From: Coprobacter tertius
Lineage (GTDB): Bacteria; Bacteroidota; Bacteroidia; Bacteroidales; Coprobacteraceae
Assembly: GCF_024330105.1 (NCBI RefSeq)
Contig: NZ_JANDHW010000001.1
Coordinates: 124,001-188,000 of the forward strand
DNA length: 64,000 bases
Reading direction: 5' to 3'
Shown here: positions 56,786 to 64,000 of the stretch, piece by piece
Numbering within the stretch: the stretch's first letter is position 1
Layout: every line of letters starts with the position of its first letter
Position numbers and translations under genes: made by a program
Notes under the pieces: generated by a model
The model's database searches: none
The model's input: only the letters and a program-made list of their open reading frames with translations
Told to the model about the DNA's origin: nothing

Positions 56786-58825
56786 TTATTTTACTTCCGA
56801 TCCCGGCTTCACTCCATCGGCCGGCTCTATAACAACCAGACGGCCATCGGCATCTTCGGCAGAAAGTATCATTCCTTGGGACTCTATTCCTTTAAGTTTC
56901 CTGGGAGCGAGGTTAGCTACAAAACATACGTTTTTACCGACAAGTTCTTCGGGATTATAATGCTTAGCGATTCCCGATACAATCGTACGTCCGCCTAATC
57001 CGTCGTCAATTTTAAACTGTAGTAATTTATCGGCTTTCGGTACTTTTTGGCATTCCAGAACTTTTCCTATGCGTATATCGAGTTTGGTAAATGTTTCAAA
57101 ATCGATATTTTCCCGTATAGGAGCGGCTTTATGGTTTTTTAGTTCATTGGCTTTTTTCGTTTCCAATAGTTTTTGTATCTGGGCTTCTACGACCGAGTCT
57201 TCTATTTTTTCGAAAAGCAGTTCCGGTTGTGATAACTGCGAATCGGCATCTAATATATCGATACTTCCGAGCAGATCCCAATTAGCCGTTTCCATTCTCA
57301 GCATTTTCCGTAACTTACATGCAGAGAATGGTAAGAAGGGTTCGAACGCGATTGCTAGGTTAGCAGATATTTGTAACGAAAGGTTGAGTATGGTAGATAC
57401 TCTTTCCATATCGGTTTTAGCCAGTTTCCACGGTTCGGTATCGGCTAGATATTTATTCCCGATACGGGCCAGGTTCATCGCTTCTTTTAAAGCGTCGCGA
57501 AAACGGTAATTATCGAGATACGATTCCATATCGGCTTTTACATGTACGAATTCCGACAGGGTTTGCTTGTCGTATTCGGTAAGTTGATGTCGAGATGGGA
57601 CCTTTCCTTCGAAGTATTTTTGGGTGAGAACCATCGATCGGTTTACAAAATTGCCCAGGATAGCGACCAGTTCGTTGTTATTTCTTGCCTGAAAATCTTT
57701 CCATGTAAAATCGTTATCTTTGGTTTCGGGTGCGTTGGCGGTAAGAACGTAACGCAGAACGTCTTGTTTTCCCGGAAAATCTTCAAGATATTCGTGCAGC
57801 CATACGGCCCAGTTTCTCGAAGTGGAAATTTTGTCTCCTTCAAGATTAAGAAATTCATTTGCAGGTACGTTATCGGGTAAAATATAGCTTCCTTCAGCTT
57901 TCAGCATCGCCGGGAAAACGATACAATGAAAGACGATATTATCTTTACCGATAAAATGAACCAGTTTGGTTTCTTTATCCTTCCAGTATAATTCCCAAGT
58001 ATCGGGTAAGAGTTCTTTAGTATTCGAAATATAACCGATCGGAGCATCGAACCATACATATAAAACTTTTCCTTTTGCACCTTCTACCGGTACGGGCACT
58101 CCCCAATCGAGGTCGCGGCTTACGGCTCGGGGCTGTAACCCCATATCGAGCCATGACTTGCATTGCCCGTAAACGTTGCTTTTCCATTCTTTATGGTCTT
58201 CGAGTATCCATTGACGCAGGAACGGTTCCCATTTATCGAGGGGTAAATACCAGTGTTTGGTTTCTTTCATTACGGGAACACTTCCACTGATTGCCGATTT
58301 GGGATTTATCAGGTCGGTCGCGTTCAATGATGTTCCGCATGATTCGCATTGGTCACCGTATGCTCTTTCGTTGTGACAGTGCGGGCAAGTACCTGTAATA
58401 TATCGGTCGGCAAGGAATTGTTGAGCTTCTTCATCATAATATTGTTCAGATGTTTTTTCGATGAATTCGCCTTTGTCATATAATTTACGGAAAAATTCCG
58501 ATGCTGTTTTATGATGTGTTTCAGAAGAGGTACGGGAATAGATGTCGAAAGATATCCCGAAATCTTCGAATGATTTTTTGATGATATGATGATAACGGTC
58601 TACCACAACTTGAGGGGATACGCCTTCTGCTTTTGCTTTGAGAGTAATGGGTACACCGTGTTCGTCCGAGCCGCCGATCATGATGACATCTTCACCTTTT
58701 AGTCTCAGATATCGTGTGTATATATCAGCTGGGACATATACGCCGGCCAAATGCCCGATATGTACGGGGCCGTTAGCATAGGGAAGAGCCGTAGTCACAA
58801 GAGTCCGTTTAAAATTTTTTTCCAT
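56786..58825 (-). CDS. metG: Methionine-tRNA ligase
   Basis: MetG charges methionine onto tRNA. I chose the ATG at 58825 ([16 protein letters not shown], 679 residues); the 15 extra upstream residues are not conserved and overlap the predicted promoter zone. It has HIGH as [10 protein letters not shown], a zinc site with CPHC and CESCG, the KMSKS equivalent as DKISTSRNW, and a C-terminal tRNA-binding (EMAP-like) domain from about residue 575. Confidence 0.97.
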   Translation of the reverse strand: MEKNFKRTLVTTALPYANGPVHIGHLAGVYVPADIYTRYLRLKGEDVIMIGGSDEHGVPITLKAKAEGVSPQVVVDRYHHIIKKSFEDFGISFDIYSRTSSETHHKTASEFFRKLYDKGEFIEKTSEQYYDEEAQQFLADRYITGTCPHCHNERAYGDQCESCGTSLNATDLINPKSAISGSVPVMKETKHWYLPLDKWEPFLRQWILEDHKEWKSNVYGQCKSWLDMGLQPRAVSRDLDWGVPVPVEGAKGKVLYVWFDAPIGYISNTKELLPDTWELYWKDKETKLVHFIGKDNIVFHCIVFPAMLKAEGSYILPDNVPANEFLNLEGDKISTSRNWAVWLHEYLEDFPGKQDVLRYVLTANAPETKDNDFTWKDFQARNNNELVAILGNFVNRSMVLTQKYFEGKVPSRHQLTEYDKQTLSEFVHVKADMESYLDNYRFRDALKEAMNLARIGNKYLADTEPWKLAKTDMERVSTILNLSLQISANLAIAFEPFLPFSACKLRKMLRMETANWDLLGSIDILDADSQLSQPELLFEKIEDSVVEAQIQKLLETKKANELKNHKAAPIRENIDFETFTKLDIRIGKVLECQKVPKADKLLQFKIDDGLGGRTIVSGIAKHYNPEELVGKNVCFVANLAPRKLKGIESQGMILSAEDADGRLVVIEPADGVKPGSEVK

Positions 58826-58867
58826 CTGATTTCTTGTTTTGTGGTTGACTGTATTTATTTTAAGACG

Positions 58868-58875
58868 CAAATATA
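58868..58875 (-). promoter_or_regulatory. Predicted -7 box (TATATTTG) for metG
   Basis: This minus-strand match to TAnnTTTG lies 43 bases upstream of the metG ATG. Confidence 0.5.
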
Positions 58876-58919
58876 CGATATTTTTATTGCATAGCCGAGA
58901 GCGTAAAATGCAAAAACAT

Positions 58920-58927
58920 TATCTTTG
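58920..58927 (+). promoter_or_regulatory. Predicted -7 box (TATCTTTG) for the acyl-CoA synthetase gene
   Basis: This matches TAnnTTTG 43 bases before the ATG at 58970, in the short divergent gap with metG. Confidence 0.55.
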
Positions 58928-58969
58928 GGAATTGAAGTTTGATTTTAATCGGAATAAAAGACATCGCAA

Positions 58970-61030
58970 ATGATAAATAAAGAATTGACCGAACCCCGTA
59001 GTATCGTAATTATCGGCGGCTCCAACAATGTACAAAAACCGGGAGGAAAGATTATTCGTAATCTGTTAAGTGGTAATTTTCCCGGTAATTTATATGTTGT
59101 AAATCCAAAAGAGACTGAAGTTCAGGGAGTACCCTGTTTTCATTCGATCGAGGAGTTACCCGATGTAGATTTGGCTATTCTGGCTATTCCGGCTCCTGTA
59201 TGTAATAAGGCGGTAGAACAACTAGCTTCTGGGAAAAATACCCGGGCATTTATTATAATCTCGGCCGGATTTTCAGAAGAAACACCGGAAGGAGCGCGAT
59301 ATGAGAAACAAATTCTCGATACAGTGAATAAATACGGTGCGTCTTTGATTGGGCCGAATTGCATCGGATTAATGAATTTGTATCACAGAAGTGTGTTTAC
59401 ATTGCCGATTCCGGAATTGTCGCCTCAAGGAGTAGATATGGTGTCGAGCTCAGGAGCTACGGCCGTTTATATTATGGAATCCGCAGTAGGAAAAGGATTG
59501 AGATTTAATTCGGTGTGGTCGGTAGGAAATGCTCCGCAGATAGGAGTAGAAGATGTTCTCGAGTATCTTGATCGTACGTTCGATCCCGAACATTCTCCAC
59601 GTATCAAAATGTTGTATATCGAAAATATAAAAGATCCGGACCGTTTGTTATTACACGCTTCTTCTCTGATTAGAAAAGGATGCAAAATCGCTGCAATAAA
59701 ATCCGGTTCTTCAGAGTCGGGTAGTCGGGCGGCATCTTCGCATACAGGGGCGATGGCTAGTTCAGATTTGGCGGTTGAGGCATTATTCAGAAAAGCTGGA
59801 ATTGTACGATGTTTCAGTCGGGAAGATCTGGTAACAGTTGCTTGTGTATTTACATTAAAAGAAGTGACGGGTCGTAATTTTGCGATTGTTACTCATGCCG
59901 GGGGACCGGCTGTTATGCTTACTGACGCACTTTCGAAAGGTGGTCTGCAAGTGCCCGAAATCAAAGGTGAGAGAACGGTAGAACTTAAGAAGAAGTTATA
60001 TCCTGGTGCCTCTGTTACCAATCCTATCGATATATTGGCAACTGGTACGCCTGAACATCTCGAGGCTGCGATAGATTTTTGTGAGAGGGAGTGTCCCGAA
60101 ATCGATGCTATTGCTGTTATCTTCGGAAGTCCCGGTTTGGTAAAAATGTATGATGCTTATGAGGTATTGCATCGGAAGATGGAAGAATGTACCAAGCCGA
60201 TTTTCCCGATTCTGCCTTCGGTGGTAACTGCAGGTAAGGAAGTTTCTTTTTTTCTGAAAAAAGGACATGTGAACTTTTCGGATGAAGTAGAACTGGCAAC
60301 GGCAGTTAGCCGGGTTTGTAATGCCTCTAAACCTTCTAATGAAGGGATCGAATTATATGGTGTAGATGTTCCTCATATACGTAAAATAATCGATGGAATC
60401 GATGAAAATGGCTATCTTTCGCATGATTATATCCAAGAATTGCTATGGTCGGCAGGGATACCTGTCGTTCCCGAATTTGTTTCGGGACAGAGAGAAGAAG
60501 TGTTGGCCGAAGCAAAAAAAATGGGATTTCCTATTGTTGCTAAAGTCGTCGGCCCCATACATAAGACCGATGTGGGAGGGGTGGTGCTGAATATTCGATC
60601 AGAACACCATTTAGAAATCGAGTTCGATCGTATGATAAAGCTTCCGGAAGTTACGGGAATTATGATACAACCGATGTTAGCCGGTAAAGAATTGTTTGTA
60701 GGGGCTAAGTACGAAGACCGTTTCGGGCATGTGATTCTCTGTGGACTGGGAGGAATCTTTGTAGAAATACTGAGAGATGTAGCCTCAGGCCTTGCTCCGT
60801 TAAGTACCGGCGAAGCGTTGTCGATGATCCGTTCTTTACGGGCGTATAAAATGTTTCGGGGAGTAAGAGGAGAGGCTCCTATCGATGAAGTGCAATTTGC
60901 CGAGATTATCGTAAGGTTATCGACGTTACTGAGGTTTGCAACCGAGATAAAAGAGATGGATATAAATCCGCTTTTGGCGACAGAAAAGGGGATTATTGCT
61001 GTTGATGCACGTATCAGAATAGAAAAATAA
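58970..61030 (+). CDS. ADP-forming acyl-CoA (acetyl-CoA) synthetase
   Basis: The 686-residue protein is the fused alpha-beta form of ADP-forming acyl-CoA synthetases: a CoA-binding domain (SIVIIGGSNNVQKPGGKIIRNL), succinyl-CoA-ligase-like parts with the phospho-histidine in SSHTGAMA, and a C-terminal ATP-grasp domain (GFPIVAKVVGPIHKTDVGGV...GKELFVGAKYED). In anaerobes it turns acetyl-CoA or other acyl-CoAs into acid while making ATP, a fermentative end step. It converges with the GH3 gene across a terminator. Confidence 0.92.
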   Translation: MINKELTEPRSIVIIGGSNNVQKPGGKIIRNLLSGNFPGNLYVVNPKETEVQGVPCFHSIEELPDVDLAILAIPAPVCNKAVEQLASGKNTRAFIIISAGFSEETPEGARYEKQILDTVNKYGASLIGPNCIGLMNLYHRSVFTLPIPELSPQGVDMVSSSGATAVYIMESAVGKGLRFNSVWSVGNAPQIGVEDVLEYLDRTFDPEHSPRIKMLYIENIKDPDRLLLHASSLIRKGCKIAAIKSGSSESGSRAASSHTGAMASSDLAVEALFRKAGIVRCFSREDLVTVACVFTLKEVTGRNFAIVTHAGGPAVMLTDALSKGGLQVPEIKGERTVELKKKLYPGASVTNPIDILATGTPEHLEAAIDFCERECPEIDAIAVIFGSPGLVKMYDAYEVLHRKMEECTKPIFPILPSVVTAGKEVSFFLKKGHVNFSDEVELATAVSRVCNASKPSNEGIELYGVDVPHIRKIIDGIDENGYLSHDYIQELLWSAGIPVVPEFVSGQREEVLAEAKKMGFPIVAKVVGPIHKTDVGGVVLNIRSEHHLEIEFDRMIKLPEVTGIMIQPMLAGKELFVGAKYEDRFGHVILCGLGGIFVEILRDVASGLAPLSTGEALSMIRSLRAYKMFRGVRGEAPIDEVQFAEIIVRLSTLLRFATEIKEMDINPLLATEKGIIAVDARIRIEK

Positions 61031-61045
61031 AGCAGTAATCTGTAT

Positions 61046-61089
61046 AAGAAAGCCCCGGTTTAATAATTTAATTATACCGGGGTTTTCTT
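61046..61089. terminator. Stem-loop terminator between acyl-CoA synthetase and GH3 genes
   Basis: The arm AAGAAAGCCCCGGT pairs with ACCGGGGTTTTCTT (one G-T pair) across an AT-rich loop. It is a likely bidirectional terminator. Confidence 0.8.
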
Positions 61090-61127
61090 AAAGGCTGCAA
61101 TGACCTTTTATAACTTTTGCTTCGTAA

Positions 61128-62651
61128 TTATTCCTTTATATTATTCATCTCTAATAGTTCGTCGATATATTTTCGATGATTACTTAAACGGGGAACTTTG
61201 TGCTGGCCGCCGAGTTTTCCCTTTTTTTTCAGCCAGTCGTGAAACAGATCTTTACGGGCCGGAATGATTTCGAGCGGACTTAGAGCGATGCCTTTGTAGC
61301 GTTTTGCCTCATAATCCGAATTAAGTTCTTGTAGGGTTTTATCCAGTCGATCAGCAAATTCTTCTATCGATTCGGGCCTTTTTTCAAATTCGATCAACCA
61401 TTGGTGCCGTCCTTTCGTTTTATCCGACATAAATACTGGTGCGGCAGTATAGTTCGACACAATGGCACCCGTCTCTTCACAGGTGCGAGATAGACCTTTC
61501 TCTGCATTGTCGACCATAAGTTCTTCTCCGAAAGCGTTGATGAAATGTTTCGTCCGTCCAGAAATAACGATTTTAAGTGGAGATACAGATGTTACTTTTA
61601 CAGTGTCTCCGGTTTGATAACGCCATAATCCGCTGTTAGTCGTTATTACCAAAGCATAATTTTTCCCTTTTTCAACTTCCCATATCGGTAATGTAAGCGG
61701 GTGCTCATGGTTGATTTCTTCAAGAGGAATAAATTCGAAAAAAATGCCGAGGTCGATCATCAACAGCATTCCCGGATCTGATAGTTCATTTTGTACGGCA
61801 AAGAAACCTTCCGATGCATTGTAGGTTTCAACATAATGCATCTTTTCAGAAGGAATAAGTTCTTTATATTGAGAACGATAGGGGTCGAAACTAATCCCTC
61901 CGTGAAAGAACACCTCTAAGTCGGGCCATACTTCGGTCAGATATTGCTTCCCGGTTTTATTTAAAATTAGTTTTATTAAAACTAAAAACCAGGAAGGTAC
62001 TCCGGAGAGATTCGTAATATGAGCATTTATGGTAGCATTACTAATGGCCTCGAGTTTCGATTCCCATTCAGACATCAAGGCTATTTTTTTACTCGGAGTA
62101 CGTATCAGGTTTATGAGAGGGCTTATATTTTGTATAAGTACTGCCGATAGGTCTCCGCAATAACAATGATCGGATAAAGCACTTACATTGTGACTTCCTC
62201 CTAAGATAAGCCCTTTTCCTGTGAGAAAACGACTTTCTGGATTCATTTGAAGATAAAGAGCCACGCAATCTTTCCCACCTCTGTAATGACAATCTTTAAG
62301 GGCTTCTTTACTTACCGGAATAAATTTACTTTTATCGTTAGTGGTCCCGGATGACTTGGCAAACCATTTTATCGGAGATGGCCATATCAGGTTTTTTTCT
62401 CCTTTTTGTAATCTTTCGACATATGGTTTTAACTCCTCATAGGTGATTAGGGGCACCTGTTCGGAAAAAGTTTTATATTCAGAAATAGAGCCGAAATGAT
62501 ATTTTTGTCCTATTTCGGTATTTTTTGCAGTCTCCAGTAAATTTTTTAACTGGTTTTGCTGTATTTCTTTGCCGTATTTCCCGTATAATGCGATTTCTTT
62601 TTGTCGGGATGAAAAAATACGGCGGAGAATCCAAGTAGTATTCATTTTCAT
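61128..62651 (-). CDS. GH3 auxin-responsive-promoter family acyl-amido synthetase
   Basis: The 507-residue protein has the ANL-type GH3 pattern: FAKSSGTTNDKSKFIPVS for the nucleotide P-loop, YNASEGFFAVQ for the second adenylate site, and GLWRYQTGDTVKV and GRTKHFINAFGEE in the hinge. Plant GH3 enzymes join amino acids to jasmonate or auxin; bacterial homologues in Bacteroidetes have no settled substrate. It is a single-gene unit. The start could be the ATG at 62651 or the in-frame one at 62645. Confidence 0.9.
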   Translation of the reverse strand: MKMNTTWILRRIFSSRQKEIALYGKYGKEIQQNQLKNLLETAKNTEIGQKYHFGSISEYKTFSEQVPLITYEELKPYVERLQKGEKNLIWPSPIKWFAKSSGTTNDKSKFIPVSKEALKDCHYRGGKDCVALYLQMNPESRFLTGKGLILGGSHNVSALSDHCYCGDLSAVLIQNISPLINLIRTPSKKIALMSEWESKLEAISNATINAHITNLSGVPSWFLVLIKLILNKTGKQYLTEVWPDLEVFFHGGISFDPYRSQYKELIPSEKMHYVETYNASEGFFAVQNELSDPGMLLMIDLGIFFEFIPLEEINHEHPLTLPIWEVEKGKNYALVITTNSGLWRYQTGDTVKVTSVSPLKIVISGRTKHFINAFGEELMVDNAEKGLSRTCEETGAIVSNYTAAPVFMSDKTKGRHQWLIEFEKRPESIEEFADRLDKTLQELNSDYEAKRYKGIALSPLEIIPARKDLFHDWLKKKGKLGGQHKVPRLSNHRKYIDELLEMNNIKE

Positions 62652-62669
62652 TTTTTAAAATACAGGTAC

Positions 62670-62677
62670 AAATTTAA
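62670..62677 (-). promoter_or_regulatory. Predicted -7 box (TAAATTTG) for the GH3 gene
   Basis: This minus-strand match to TAnnTTTG lies 19-25 bases upstream of the possible starts. Confidence 0.45.
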
Positions 62678-62778
62678 GTAAATATTGCCAGTAGTACAAC
62701 CGGTTTTGTTAAATAAAAAGCCTGTGAGTGTGTTTGTGAGAGAATAGTTTATTATAACTTATTATATTGGATAACGAA

Positions 62779-64000
62779 CTATTCTCCCCATTCCGACGGT
62801 TCTGGTCCCATCGTAAGTTCCAAAGTCGCTCCGGCGATTATTTCTTCGTGTGTAATATAGCTACGGTCAAGAGTTTTTCCGTTTAATTTGGCTTCCTGTA
62901 TGTAAACGTTTCGGGAAGAATTATTTCTTGCGATAATAGTAAATGATTTCCCGTCGGCATATTGTTTGTCTAATGTAAATGTGATTTTGTCGAAAACAGG
63001 ACTGGTAATTTCGTATTTTCCATCCCCCGGACAAACGGGATAGATACCCGATGCTGCCATGATATACCAGGCAGACATTTGCCCTACATCTTCATTTCCA
63101 ACCAGCCCCATTACCGAATTTTTGTAAGCCTTTTCACAGATCGTACGGGTGTATTTCTGGGTAAGGCTAGGTTTTCCTACTTTGTTGAAAAGGAAAGGTA
63201 TGTGATGTACCGGTTCGTTTGCATGGTTATAAAATTGATTCCATAAAAAATCGTCAGGTGTATTTTCAAACATAGTTATTAAATCGTCTATAACCTTTTC
63301 TTTTCCACCCATCAGGGAAATCATGCCTTCTATATCATGAGGAACAAACCATCCTTGCTGATAAGGATTACATTCTACACAACCGTAAGCTTCTTGTAAT
63401 CGTCCGTTTTCTGGGATATCCATCCATTTTCCGTTAGCGTTGCGTGGCCTGAACCACCCGTAATCTTTATCGAAAACATGTCGGTATGCTTGCGATTTAT
63501 CTTCATATTGTTTGCTTTCATCGATTTTTCCCATCCAGTGTGCCAGTTGAGACAAGCACCAATCGGTATAGGCATATTCGAGCGTATGTGATATTGCACT
63601 GTTGCCGGGTGTAAACCCTAAAGGTTGGTTCCCGAAAAAATTCGATGAGTTGACAGCATATTGGTATGCCTTATTTGTATCGTAGTCTTTTATTCCTTTA
63701 GAATATGCATCGCAAAGTACCGAAATTGCCGGGTTTCCCAACATGCATCCGCTATATGCATTAAGAAATTCCCATCTTTCATAATATTGTTTTCCAGATT
63801 GGTCTGCCAATTCGATAAGTGAATTCAGCAAGTCGTTTACTACCCGGGGATTTATGATAGTTTGTAATGGCATTTGAGCTCTGAAGACATCCCATCCACT
63901 AAAAATGGTGCGTTTATCGAACCGATCCGAAACATATATTTTCCCGTCTGCTCCCCGGTATTCCCCATTGATGTCGCTACATGTACGGGGATCGATTAAG
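62779..64000 (-). CDS. GH92 alpha-mannosidase, C-terminal part (5' end cut by window)
   Basis: The minus-strand frame is open to the window end, running through the conserved TIFSGWDVFRAQMPLQTIINP; the ATG at 63873 is internal and not the start. About 406 residues are visible. The GH92 signatures are present: NEPVHHIPFLF with the acid Glu, and GNEDVGQMSAWYIMAASGIYPVCPG with the calcium/base region, then the terminal beta-sandwich. GH92 enzymes trim alpha-mannose from glycans using calcium, usually with a signal peptide (not visible here). Confidence 0.93.
   Translation of the reverse strand, partial: LIDPRTCSDINGEYRGADGKIYVSDRFDKRTIFSGWDVFRAQMPLQTIINPRVVNDLLNSLIELADQSGKQYYERWEFLNAYSGCMLGNPAISVLCDAYSKGIKDYDTNKAYQYAVNSSNFFGNQPLGFTPGNSAISHTLEYAYTDWCLSQLAHWMGKIDESKQYEDKSQAYRHVFDKDYGWFRPRNANGKWMDIPENGRLQEAYGCVECNPYQQGWFVPHDIEGMISLMGGKEKVIDDLITMFENTPDDFLWNQFYNHANEPVHHIPFLFNKVGKPSLTQKYTRTICEKAYKNSVMGLVGNEDVGQMSAWYIMAASGIYPVCPGDGKYEITSPVFDKITFTLDKQYADGKSFTIIARNNSSRNVYIQEAKLNGKTLDRSYITHEEIIAGATLELTMGPEPSEWGE

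Noticed and set aside
57830-57845. metG with KISTS instead of KMSKS
   Set aside because: This is a tolerated variant of the class I signature and the rest of the enzyme is complete.

Overview
The window looks like chromosomal DNA of a gut-type Bacteroidales bacterium, probably near Barnesiella or Coprobacter. The evidence is the gene content (CotH, GH92 alpha-mannosidase, DUF2931 and DUF2851 families, NagB/PIG-L fusion, SpmA/SpmB fusion), weak Shine-Dalgarno signals, and repeated TAnnTTTG promoter motifs ahead of genes. No rRNA, tRNA, CRISPR array, IS element or prophage was seen. The genus is a guess.

Layout. 1-6.0 kb: the end of a thioredoxin-like gene, a YifB/ComM ATPase, and three tandem DUF2931 genes, the first frameshifted. 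6.2-13.8 kb (minus): cysE, a THUMP rRNA methyltransferase, a DPP-IV-like peptidase, purD, a membrane protein and a DedA-like protein, apparently one operon. 13.9-15.5 kb: a GNAT-nitrilase fusion. 15.5-19.4 kb (minus): dapB, signal peptidase I, a second signal peptidase without its catalytic dyad, and a WbqC protein. 19.5-28.2 kb: DUF2851, an MFS exporter, rubrerythrin, a NagB/PIG-L fusion divergent from true nagB, and a secreted CotH protein. 28.2-42.4 kb: mostly housekeeping genes (polA, polyprenyl synthase, deoC, a MazG-like gene, dtd, uvrC, apt, mnmG, ybeY, SpmAB fusion, 2-hydroxyacid dehydrogenase, AlkD-like), with a parS-like 18-bp palindrome just after mnmG.

42.4-56.8 kb is a surface-glycan locus. 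Two glycosyltransferases read left. A right-reading block follows: a MptE/DUF115-like protein, then genes for a legionaminic-acid-type nonulosonate (legB, legC, ATP-grasp, mini-HAD, legI, legG, ptmE-like, legF). A GT92-like transferase and two flippases then read left, the last one 15 bp downstream of metG. 58.9-64 kb holds an ADP-forming acyl-CoA synthetase, a GH3-family protein and a GH92 mannosidase cut by the window end.

The most interesting points are two probable pseudoenzymes each encoded beside a working relative (signal peptidase and NagB), the parS-like site, and a nonulosonate cluster with no visible LegH acetyltransferase but an ATP-grasp ligase and a mini-HAD between legC and legI.
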